NCBI GenBank assembly: GCA_017991595.1
Contig: JAGOQJ010000012.1
Coordinates: forward strand, 1 to 46,317
Source of the DNA: Candidatus Didemnitutus sp.
GTDB lineage: Bacteria > Verrucomicrobiota > Verrucomicrobiia > Opitutales > Opitutaceae
Reading direction: 5' to 3'
Length of the DNA stretch: 46,317 bases
Positions 1 through 6,826 of this stretch are shown piece by piece. Position 1 is the first letter of the stretch. Each line of letters starts with the position of its first letter. The notes beneath the pieces are model-generated. The model did not search any database. It saw only the letters and a list, made by a program, of their open reading frames with translations, and was not told the origin of the DNA. A program made the translations under genes and the position numbers.

Positions 1-64
1 GACGATTCTTGTCGTCGAGCGTGTGCTCGAAACGGCCGGAATAGACTGTGCCTGTGGACGCCAT
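1..64 (-). CDS. mraZ: MraZ, N-terminal fragment cut by the window edge
   Basis: Only the first 21 codons lie in the window, starting from an ATG at 64-62 on the minus strand. They read MASTGTVYSGRFEHTLDDKN followed by R, which matches the MraZ/SpoVT-AbrB N-terminus (a short strand, then a 'G.FEHTLDDK.R' turn). MraZ is the DNA-binding transcriptional regulator that opens the dcw cluster of division and cell-wall genes and represses its own promoter. The gene points out of the window, so rsmH, ftsL, ftsI and mur genes are expected to the left; that is inference. The upstream repeats at 101-137 support the call. The fragment is short, but the motif is very characteristic. Confidence 0.85.
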   Translation of the reverse strand, partial: MASTGTVYSGRFEHTLDDKNR

Positions 65-100
65 GAAACGGGTGTGTTCCAGGGCTCGCAGTGACCTCTT

Positions 101-137
101 CCCCAGAACGCCCCCTTTTTCCCCATTTTACACCCCA
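101..137 (-). promoter_or_regulatory. Probable MraZ operator repeats upstream of mraZ
   Basis: Read on the minus strand, G-rich boxes TGGGG, GGGGG and TGGGG occupy plus-strand positions 121-125, 111-115 and 101-105 with an exact 10-bp period (5-nt box, 5-nt spacer). A further TGGGG at 133-137 is 12 bp away. MraZ is known to bind direct repeats of TGGG-type boxes with 5-nt spacers just upstream of its own gene. The array sits about 37-73 bp before the mraZ start codon, as expected for autoregulation. Confidence 0.7.
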
Positions 138-906
138 CACGCAAGTAAAAAGCCGGCGCAAAACGCTGATTCTTATTCACAAAATGCCGACAAGCCGGGT
201 CGGCCGGGAAGACCGTGCAAACTGTAAGGAATCGGATCTCGCCCAGTCGGCCCACAACCCACCCCGACACGCGCAATGAGCCCGTTCCTCGAATCGACAG
301 AGCCAACGCAGCTTGCGAAAAACAGTGGGGCAGCTCAGGCCGACACACTGGCGCACGAAATCCTTACACCCGAACCCCGCTCACGCGGCCGCAGTAAGCA
401 ATTTACCAAAAGCTGAGGCGGTTCGTAGCCAGACTCACCCAGACAACGAGCTGGCACCTGCCCGTCTTGGCGAGATCCTGCCGGAGATCACCGGCAATCC
501 CGGCCCACTCTGGGCTGCCGATTCCGATGACGGTTCAAGACCGCTGCGGCGAACGCGTGAGCGAGATCATTCGCGGGGATTCCCTGCAACCTCGCAAGCC
601 GCACGAGTCCGTCGATTACAGAAGAGAATGCGTCCACCATCTCCGGAGATGTTCTCCGGCGCTCGGCTTTGTGCAACGCGAGGCCTCGTGTTTTTCGGCA
701 CGGCTATGAAACGAACCGAGTTTGCCGTGCCTGGCCTACAGCAACCTGATTCCGAGAAACCGCACAATGGCAGAATGCTAACGCTAGGCGTGCTTATAGA
801 GAACCGGGAGCTTGGCATTTGATATTTCATCCACATGCTGCACCTGCCCTGACTGCACAGACTCGACTCGTCCCTTCGAGCTTCCGAACGCCCCCCGCCC
901 TGACTC
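138..906. other. Gene-poor stretch between mraZ and the accessory island
   Basis: About 770 bp hold no convincing intact gene. Several open frames exist, but they lack a recognisable domain, a ribosome binding site or a protein-like composition. The only protein-like signal is on the minus strand between about 403 and 640, listed separately as a possible broken gene. The promoter for the plus-strand gene at 907 must lie in the right part of this stretch, but no clear -35/-10 pair was found. Confidence 0.5.
403..640 (-). pseudogene. Possible broken small gene, family unknown
   Basis: From an ATG at 640-638 the minus strand reads an amphipathic, protein-like stretch including 'VIDGLVRLARLQGIPANDL'. 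The frame then turns arginine-rich and stops at 490-488. Shifting by one base near 533 gives another protein-like stretch ('WAGIAGDLRQDLAKTG') that ends with TAA at 405-403. Two plausible halves in different frames suggest a frameshifted gene, although a short intact 50-residue protein (640-488) or chance cannot be excluded. A GGAG lies a short distance upstream of the ATG. No family is recognised. Confidence 0.25.
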
Positions 907-1707
907 ATGCGCACGCATTCAATCCTGTTCGGGCTACTGATAATCTCGGTCGTTTGGGGCGCTACGCAGGTTATTGGTGGAGAACTGCGTGGGTCAGTTT
1001 TCATCGTCACCAACAGTGGCACTGGCCTAAAACTGCCTCTCGCGCGCATCTACTTTCTCAGCGAGGATGAACTTGCGGCCTACACAACCTCGTTGGGCGC
1101 ACCCATCGCGAAGATAAGCGAGGAATACCAGCGCCGCTCCCAAGAGCTGGAAAGTCGCGCGAGCCGACTAGCGGATGCTTCGGCAAACTACGACGAGGCA
1201 AGGTCCGAGGCTCGCGCACGGCAGCAGGCATACTCCGAGCGCCGGGCCAAGGTGATTGCGGCGCTCTCGGCTCCAAAGCCCTCCCGACGTGACTTCAAGT
1301 CAGAGACCGAGTTTAGCAGCGCTGTTGCCGCGTGGGAGCGGGCCAAAAACGACTGGCCTCCCGACCAAGATGCGCGTGCGGTCGACTGGCTCGAACGCAC
1401 GATCATGCGCGAACAGGCCGAGTATCAGGCCAAGCGCGCAGCACTTGAAGTAGAGGCGGCCGACCTGCGGAGCTGGCGGCGTCGGGAAATTGAAAAGATT
1501 CAGCACACCGAGCCTGCTCTTCCCCCAGCCACGCTTACAGACGCAGACGGGGCTTTCTCGGCCGAACCGCCGCGGGATGCGGCTTACGTTCTGATATTCG
1601 CGTCGCGAGCAACTCCTCCTGAACGTTATCGCTGGATTGTCCCTCTCGCGTCTCTCAAGCGCGATTCGAGCGTCGTGCTTTTCAGCAATCACAACATGGC
1701 CGATTGA
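907..1707 (+). CDS. Exported coiled-coil protein of unknown function
   Basis: This 266-residue protein starts with a hydrophobic stretch (residues about 6-23, 'ILFGLLIISVVWGA') that looks like a signal peptide or membrane anchor. A short beta-rich segment follows ('GSVFIVTNSG', about 30-50), resembling the start of a carboxypeptidase-regulatory-like domain. The middle (about 70-200) is charged and Ala/Glu/Arg-rich, consistent with a coiled coil. The C-terminal 60 residues are again beta-rich ('TDADGAFSAEPP'). It reads the same way as the three-gene cassette that begins 68 bp downstream and could be co-transcribed, but no stop/start overlap links it. No enzymatic motif is visible. Confidence 0.7.
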   Translation: MRTHSILFGLLIISVVWGATQVIGGELRGSVFIVTNSGTGLKLPLARIYFLSEDELAAYTTSLGAPIAKISEEYQRRSQELESRASRLADASANYDEARSEARARQQAYSERRAKVIAALSAPKPSRRDFKSETEFSSAVAAWERAKNDWPPDQDARAVDWLERTIMREQAEYQAKRAALEVEAADLRSWRRREIEKIQHTEPALPPATLTDADGAFSAEPPRDAAYVLIFASRATPPERYRWIVPLASLKRDSSVVLFSNHNMAD

Positions 1708-1775
1708 GGCCTTCCGTCCGTCACCTTCGCGACCGATCCCGCGGCAAGCCGTAGCCCCCCCACCGCCTTCACTGT

Positions 1776-2843
1776 ATGACCAAATGGAACAGGGATGCCG
1801 TTTCTGTCGACCGTGCGAGAAAGCAATCAGAGCGGGAGGCCGTCCGGCGCCAACGCGATCTTCTTCGACAGATCAGGGACCAAGAAAAAGCCGATGAGAA
1901 AGAGAAGGCGTTCCTCGCATGGCAGAGCCACCTCGCCGAAGTGGATGTGCTTCTTTCAATTCATCGTGAGGCCCCTGCGCCCGTCGACTGGCTCAAGTTG
2001 GCCAGCGCCCTCCCGCCCGCAGTCCCAACTATTTCTCGTGCCCGCGAATTGAACGCCCTTCGCAACCACGCGGTCCGCGTTCATCCGAACCCGGCACTCC
2101 GGGAGGCGGAGGTCACAAAAGCACAGTCGCTCGACGCTCAAGCATTTGCTGACGCTCAAAAGCTCCATCGGGAAGCAGTGACGGAATGGCAGTCCACAGT
2201 CGCTCTGGCCCGTCGCATCCTCGCCAGGGACTGTGCTGCATACACCGACGCCTTGGTGCGGTTCAGCACGCTTCAGGAACTGGCGGACCTCGGAGCCGAG
2301 TTGGACTTCACCATGCACACTGCTGACGCGGTGGAATGCGTGCTTTCCATGAAAGGGACACAGGTCGTTCCTACGGAAGCCAAGAGCCTAACGGCGACTG
2401 GCAAGTTGGCGGTGAAGCCGATGCCACGACAACAGTTCCAAGAGATCTACCAGGACTACCTTTGCGGCGGCGTGCTCCGGGTCGCGCGCGAGGCGTTCGC
2501 AGTGCTGCCGATCCGGCGCATCCTGGTTACCGCCAGCGCTCCCACCAACGGCGGAACCACCGTCCCGGTCTTGTCAGCCGCAATCGACCGGTCTGCTCTC
2601 GACGGAATCGATTTCGAGAAGGCCGACGCCTCCGACACCCTTGATCGCTTTAGTCCGCGAGGTGACTTCAAAGCCTCACGGAAGACAGGGGCATTTCAGG
2701 CAATCGAGCCACTGGCGTTCAAAGACATTGCCCCCGTAACTGCCGATACCGCCGGCATCCCGGACCTTCTTGTTAGGGTGAGCGCAGAACGCGCTGCCAT
2801 TCGTATTGAAAAGGAGACGATCGAAGAAGCCTTCACATCATGA
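1776..2843 (+). CDS. Coiled-coil protein, first gene of the nuclease cassette
   Basis: This 355-residue cytoplasmic protein has no signal peptide. Residues 1-50 are highly charged and predicted helical (Arg/Glu/Lys/Gln repeats). A helical middle part follows, then from about residue 185 an alpha/beta C-terminal domain with conserved-looking segments ('VPTEAKSLTATGKL', 'MPRQQFQEIYQDY', 'RRILVTASAP'). From memory this C-terminal pattern resembles a domain in uncharacterised bacterial proteins that pairs with varied N-termini; no function is claimed. The TGA stop overlaps the next ATG (2840-2843), so translation is probably coupled to the DUF4041 gene. Base composition is less GC-rich than the housekeeping genes further right, consistent with transfer. 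Confidence 0.75.
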   Translation: MTKWNRDAVSVDRARKQSEREAVRRQRDLLRQIRDQEKADEKEKAFLAWQSHLAEVDVLLSIHREAPAPVDWLKLASALPPAVPTISRARELNALRNHAVRVHPNPALREAEVTKAQSLDAQAFADAQKLHREAVTEWQSTVALARRILARDCAAYTDALVRFSTLQELADLGAELDFTMHTADAVECVLSMKGTQVVPTEAKSLTATGKLAVKPMPRQQFQEIYQDYLCGGVLRVAREAFAVLPIRRILVTASAPTNGGTTVPVLSAAIDRSALDGIDFEKADASDTLDRFSPRGDFKASRKTGAFQAIEPLAFKDIAPVTADTAGIPDLLVRVSAERAAIRIEKETIEEAFTS

Positions 2844-4651
2844 CCACGACCCTCGTCATTCTCGCATTTTTCACCGCTCCTGCACTCGTCTTTTTCATTC
2901 TGTGGCGCGTCGCCTCGTCTCGCAACAAAGCGCTGACGACAAGAATTGCCGAGAAGGAAGCGGAGGCCGAGCGAGCGAAACAAGAGGCCGCGGCAACCGT
3001 TCGCGCCGCCAACGATGCTGCTAAACTCCGCGTTGCGGAGGCCCAAAAACTAATCGACCAAGAGCACGTTGCGCTGCGGCAAGAAGAAGCCCGGATTCGG
3101 TCACATTATGAGGAAGAGTCGCGCCGCTTCATGAGCGAGATGAACCTCGCGTTGCAAAAGGCCCGAGATGATTCCGCTGCGCTCCAACGCTACGCTTCGT
3201 TGGTCGACGCGGAAACGGAAACCAAGCGCCTTCTGGCCGAGGCGGCCACCGAAGCTCAAGCGCTGCGCGCTGAGGCAGCCTCGTTGCTTGAAACAGCTCA
3301 ACTAGCAGCGAAGGCGGAGCGTGCGACAGCTTCGCGGAAGGCCTCCGAACTCCACGCGCAAGCGGACAAATTGCTCGAACACGCTACACAGAAGGCGGCC
3401 AAGATCATCGACGACGCACACAAGCAGGCAGAAAAGATCGCGGGCGACGCATACCTTGCGCTGCGTGAAAAGGATCACCTTCAAGAGGCGATTAAAGCCG
3501 TCCGCAACCTGGTGGAAGGCTACGGGGACCGCTACGTCGTGCCGACACACAGCATCATTGATGATCTGGCAGCGGGCTATGGCCATACAGACGCCGGTCG
3601 ACGCCTGGAAATCGCCCGAATGCAAAGCAAGCGGATGGTCACCGAACAAATCGCCGCCACCTGCGATTACGTCGAAGCCAATCGGCGCGAGACCGCTGTC
3701 CGGTTTGTCGTCGACGCCTTTAACGGTCGGGTAGATGCCCTGCTGACCGAGGCTGAAACGACCAACATCGGCACGCTTGAGCAGCAGATTCGCGACGCGT
3801 TCAACATCGTGAATCTCAACGGCGAGGCGTTCCGCAATGCCCGTATTCTGCCGGCATATCTCGACGCTCGTCTCGAAGAACTCAAATGGGCCGTGGCCAC
3901 CTACGAGCTGCGCCAACGCGAGCGGGAAGAGCAACGTCGGATCAAGGAACAGATCCGCGAAGAGGAACGCGCGCGCCGTGAATACGAGCGGGCGATCCGC
4001 GAGGCCCAAGACGAGGAGGCGAAACTGCAACGAGCGCTCGCCAAAGCGAAAAGCGAGGCGGAGCAGGCTACCGCACAGCAGCGTCAAAAACTGGAGGAAG
4101 AGATCGCCTTGTTAACTCAGAAATTGGTCGAGGCCGAAGAGAAGAACCAGCGAGCCCTCTCGATGGCCCAGCAGACCAAGAAAGGAAACGTCTACATCAT
4201 CTCGAATATCGGCTCGTTCGGCGAGCAGGTGTTCAAAATCGGTATGACGCGCCGACTTGAGCCGATGGACCGCATTTGGGAGCTAAGCGACGCATCGGTG
4301 CCATTCGACTTCGATGTGCATGCACTCATCCCGTGTGACGACGCCCCGGCCCTCGAGGGAGCCCTTCACGATGCGTTCTCGGATCATCGCATCAACAAGA
4401 TCAACCAGCGAAAGGAATTCTTCCGCGTTCCACTGGAGCAGATTCGAGAAATCGTGGCGTCCCGCGGCATCGAGGCGTCATTCACATTGTTGGCCGAGGC
4501 TCAGGAATACAGAGAGACGCAAAAGTTGAATTCAATGACACCCGAAGAGCGCCAGCGCTACACTGCCTCGCGAGCAATCGAATCAATTACGGTGACCAGT
4601 AACGACGAGACCTCCGTGCCACCAGCATCGGACCTGAATCCTGCGCGATGA
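2840..4651 (+). CDS. Membrane-anchored DUF4041 protein with T5orf172 (GIY-YIG-like) domain
   Basis: The 603-residue protein starts with a transmembrane segment (about residues 4-22), then a long coiled coil rich in Ala/Glu/Lys (about 30-210). A DUF4041-like region follows (about 215-370, 'VRNLVEGYGDRYVVP' and 'NGEAFRNARILPAYLD'), then a second coiled coil (370-445). The C-terminal domain (about 449-540) has the T5orf172/MUG113 pattern: 'VYIISNIGS', 'VFKIGMTRR', a glutamate near 504 in 'ALEGALHDAF', and 'RKEFFRV'. This domain is related to GIY-YIG nucleases. DUF4041-T5orf172 proteins occur in phages and mobile islands; their role is not established to my knowledge. The gene overlaps both neighbours by four bases, so the three products are likely made together. 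Confidence 0.85.
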   Translation: MTTTLVILAFFTAPALVFFILWRVASSRNKALTTRIAEKEAEAERAKQEAAATVRAANDAAKLRVAEAQKLIDQEHVALRQEEARIRSHYEEESRRFMSEMNLALQKARDDSAALQRYASLVDAETETKRLLAEAATEAQALRAEAASLLETAQLAAKAERATASRKASELHAQADKLLEHATQKAAKIIDDAHKQAEKIAGDAYLALREKDHLQEAIKAVRNLVEGYGDRYVVPTHSIIDDLAAGYGHTDAGRRLEIARMQSKRMVTEQIAATCDYVEANRRETAVRFVVDAFNGRVDALLTEAETTNIGTLEQQIRDAFNIVNLNGEAFRNARILPAYLDARLEELKWAVATYELRQREREEQRRIKEQIREEERARREYERAIREAQDEEAKLQRALAKAKSEAEQATAQQRQKLEEEIALLTQKLVEAEEKNQRALSMAQQTKKGNVYIISNIGSFGEQVFKIGMTRRLEPMDRIWELSDASVPFDFDVHALIPCDDAPALEGALHDAFSDHRINKINQRKEFFRVPLEQIREIVASRGIEASFTLLAEAQEYRETQKLNSMTPEERQRYTASRAIESITVTSNDETSVPPASDLNPAR

Positions 4652-5424
4652 ATCCAAAAGCCTACTTCAAAGACCTTTCGGCACAGCTCCGCGCTGTTCA
4701 GAATCGGGTCCGCCAACTCATTGGTAATGCGCATTGGCCATCTGATGGCGCGTGGAAGGAAAGTGCGTTAAGGGCAGTAATTCGCGGCTATCTTCCAGCT
4801 TCGCTCTCAGTGGGGACAGGATTTATTCTATCCACCGACGGGCCTTCGACCCAGATCGATATCCTAGTTTACGACGACACAGCTCCAATTCTTTTCCGAG
4901 ATGGCGACTTTGTAGTATTAACGCCCGATTCCGTGCGCGCAGTGATTGAGGTGAAGACCTCCCTCTCACGTCCCCAGTTGGTCTCGGCCGTCGATAAGCT
5001 CTCAAAGATTTCGCATTTGTTGCGAAAGCGCTGCTTGCAGAAGCGTCCGTTTATTGGGCTTTTTTCTTACGAGGAATCCGATTGTGCCCCAGCGGACGTT
5101 CTTCTTGCACTACAACGCGTAAATGGGTGCATGAGTGATTACGAGATCGCTGCGCTCTGCTTCGGCGATGAACAGTTCTTCCGGTATTGGGAATACGACC
5201 CCCGATCAACAGCTAGGCGCCGCCCATACGAGTCATGGCACGCATACCAAATTCCCCAGAGTGCGCCCGGATACTTCATCCACAACGTCATTGAACATCT
5301 TTTCCCTCAATCCGTAGATCGTGCTGAGAGTCTTTGGTATCCGATAGATGGAAAGGAAAACAGGCGAGTCGCCGTGCAACGTCGTCGAGTAAACGATGTC
5401 TATCGTTCGGCGGGAATGCCCTAG
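4648..5424 (+). CDS. DUF6602 protein with PD-(D/E)XK nuclease motifs
   Basis: This 258-residue protein matches my recollection of DUF6602: an N-terminal helical part, then 'RGYLPASLSVGTGFI', 'STQIDILVYDD' and 'VRAVIEVKTSLSRPQL'. D71, E101 and K103 fit the core of a PD-(D/E)XK nuclease (Asp, then Glu-x-Lys on adjacent strands), so DNA or RNA cleavage is plausible but unproven. The ATG overlaps the stop of the DUF4041 gene. The reading frame is markedly AT-richer than the chromosome: a hand count of bases 4861-4920 gives 25 G+C of 60, against 45 of 60 at 27661-27720 inside aroA. This suggests horizontal acquisition. Confidence 0.8.
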   Translation: MNPKAYFKDLSAQLRAVQNRVRQLIGNAHWPSDGAWKESALRAVIRGYLPASLSVGTGFILSTDGPSTQIDILVYDDTAPILFRDGDFVVLTPDSVRAVIEVKTSLSRPQLVSAVDKLSKISHLLRKRCLQKRPFIGLFSYEESDCAPADVLLALQRVNGCMSDYEIAALCFGDEQFFRYWEYDPRSTARRRPYESWHAYQIPQSAPGYFIHNVIEHLFPQSVDRAESLWYPIDGKENRRVAVQRRRVNDVYRSAGMP

Positions 5425-5576
5425 CTCAACGGTTGCCTCAAAATGTGGGCCGCTCGCCTGTCAGCATTGGCGAGAGCTGATATTCCAGCATGCTGTGGAC
5501 CAGCATTGCGCCTGGAGGCGGATCCGTCTTTGCTGGGTTTCGTCATGAGTAACGCGCTTCACTCAGGTGGCTGGAG

Positions 5577-6623
5577 ATGAATCCGGGACGCGCTCTATCC
5601 CGTTCGATTCGCTCGCTGCTGGGTGCGGCGGTGTTGGGGATTGCCGCTGTCGTGGCCGTGTTCGGAGAAAGTCCGGCGCCTGGGGCGTTCGATTTGGACC
5701 CGGACTGGGGTTCAATGGGCTCTGGCGAGTTCGTTGGTGTAGCTCTGAACAACAACTCCATGTTGGTGTGGACCGATGGTGCCATTGGATGTGTTGCGAA
5801 AAACAATCAGCATTCTCCTTTCGGATTCACAACAAACGTCGGCGGCGGGCAAGCGGACGCTGGCAGCTTCAACGACGAGTTCTCGATTCAGCTCACGGAC
5901 TCGGGAGTGCTCTATCTGATGGCCAACGCCACGGGCATGTCCGATCTCGCGGCTGGCATCTCGGTGCCGGGTGCGACCGCGGTCGGGGATGTGTTTGAAA
6001 TCGGTGGGACGCGCTACACGCATGTGCTCAAGGCCGATGGTCCGACGAGCGCGAGGGTTTACCTCGTGAACCTGACTAACGGGACGACGACCAGCACACC
6101 TCTGTTCACTCGAACGGGCGTGAGCCCGGCCGCGCTCGGCACCTATTTGGCAACGGGCGGCAACTCGCTTGCGGATGTCCGGTTCCTGTTCGCCCGGCCC
6201 GATCGCCCCGAGTTCATCGACGTGTCGTTCACGGGCGACGTGCGGCAATTCGGCGTCCCGTCCGATTTCGTCGGCGTGTGGGACACCGTGTTCTACAGCG
6301 ACCTCGCCTTCGATCCACGCGACAATAAGCTCTATGTCGTATTGAACGACGGCAGTGGCTACGCCTTCCGCGGCAACTTTACGCCGGCTGCCGCATTGCC
6401 GTCGTCGCCCTACGACCCGCAGCCCCGAGCCGAGGCCACCGGCGGCAACACGATCACCTTCAGTTTCGAGACGCGGGCCGGTCTGCCCTACACGATCCAG
6501 CGCTCCAGCGACCTCGTCACGTGGACGGACGTGGAAACGATCCTCGGCACCGGCGCCCGCCACACTCACGAGCATCCGCTCACCGGACAGGCCGTGTTTT
6601 TCCGCGTGTCGTATCTGCACTGA
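5577..6623 (+). CDS. Secreted single-module protein, paralogue of the next gene
   Basis: The 348-residue protein has an N-terminal signal peptide (about 1-30, 'RSLLGAAVLGIAAVVAVFG'). One module of about 240 residues follows, starting at 'LDPDWGSMGS' and containing 'GVLYLMANATG', 'GISVPGATAVGDVF' and 'YAFRGNFTPAA'. The C-terminal domain is about 70 residues ('TIQRSSDLVTWTDVETIL'), a Verrucomicrobia-style beta-sandwich end domain often seen on secreted proteins. The start ATG is preceded by 'GGCTGGAG' and matches the start region of the paralogue at 6827. Function is unknown; cell-surface or secreted location is inferred from the signal peptide. Confidence 0.8.
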   Translation: MNPGRALSRSIRSLLGAAVLGIAAVVAVFGESPAPGAFDLDPDWGSMGSGEFVGVALNNNSMLVWTDGAIGCVAKNNQHSPFGFTTNVGGGQADAGSFNDEFSIQLTDSGVLYLMANATGMSDLAAGISVPGATAVGDVFEIGGTRYTHVLKADGPTSARVYLVNLTNGTTTSTPLFTRTGVSPAALGTYLATGGNSLADVRFLFARPDRPEFIDVSFTGDVRQFGVPSDFVGVWDTVFYSDLAFDPRDNKLYVVLNDGSGYAFRGNFTPAAALPSSPYDPQPRAEATGGNTITFSFETRAGLPYTIQRSSDLVTWTDVETILGTGARHTHEHPLTGQAVFFRVSYLH

Positions 6624-6636
6624 GGGGGGCTTGGAG

Positions 6637-6657
6637 CAGCCCGTCGTCCTGAGTTGC
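6637..6657 (+). repeat. Short repeat after the stop codon, copy 1
   Basis: The 21-base unit CAGCCCGTCGTCCTGAGTTG(C) follows the stop of the first paralogue and recurs exactly at 8606-8626 after the second. A diverged third copy (CCCGTCGTCCCGAG) lies at about 8709-8722. It is not a perfect hairpin, so its role is unclear. Confidence 0.6.
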
Positions 6658-6826
6658 TGCCGCTACGCAATGGCCAAGTCGGAGCACAGAACTTACGCGA
6701 CGACTACTGAAGCCCAAACTGTAGTGGACGCGAAGGCGTGGCATGGCGCGGACCGGCATTGCGCTCGTTGCACGAACAGTCTTGGCTGAGCGCGTCATGA
6801 CTCACGAGCTTAGCGCAGGTTGGGAG

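Noticed and set aside
313..822. Open plus-strand frame of 169 codons near the left end
   Set aside because: Pro/Arg/Ser-rich with no domain and no ribosome binding site; the opposite strand looks more protein-like.
6743..6826. Upstream ATG start for the two-module secreted protein
   Set aside because: It adds 28 residues with no homology to the paralogue and disrupts the signal peptide; the start at 6827 aligns exactly with the first copy.
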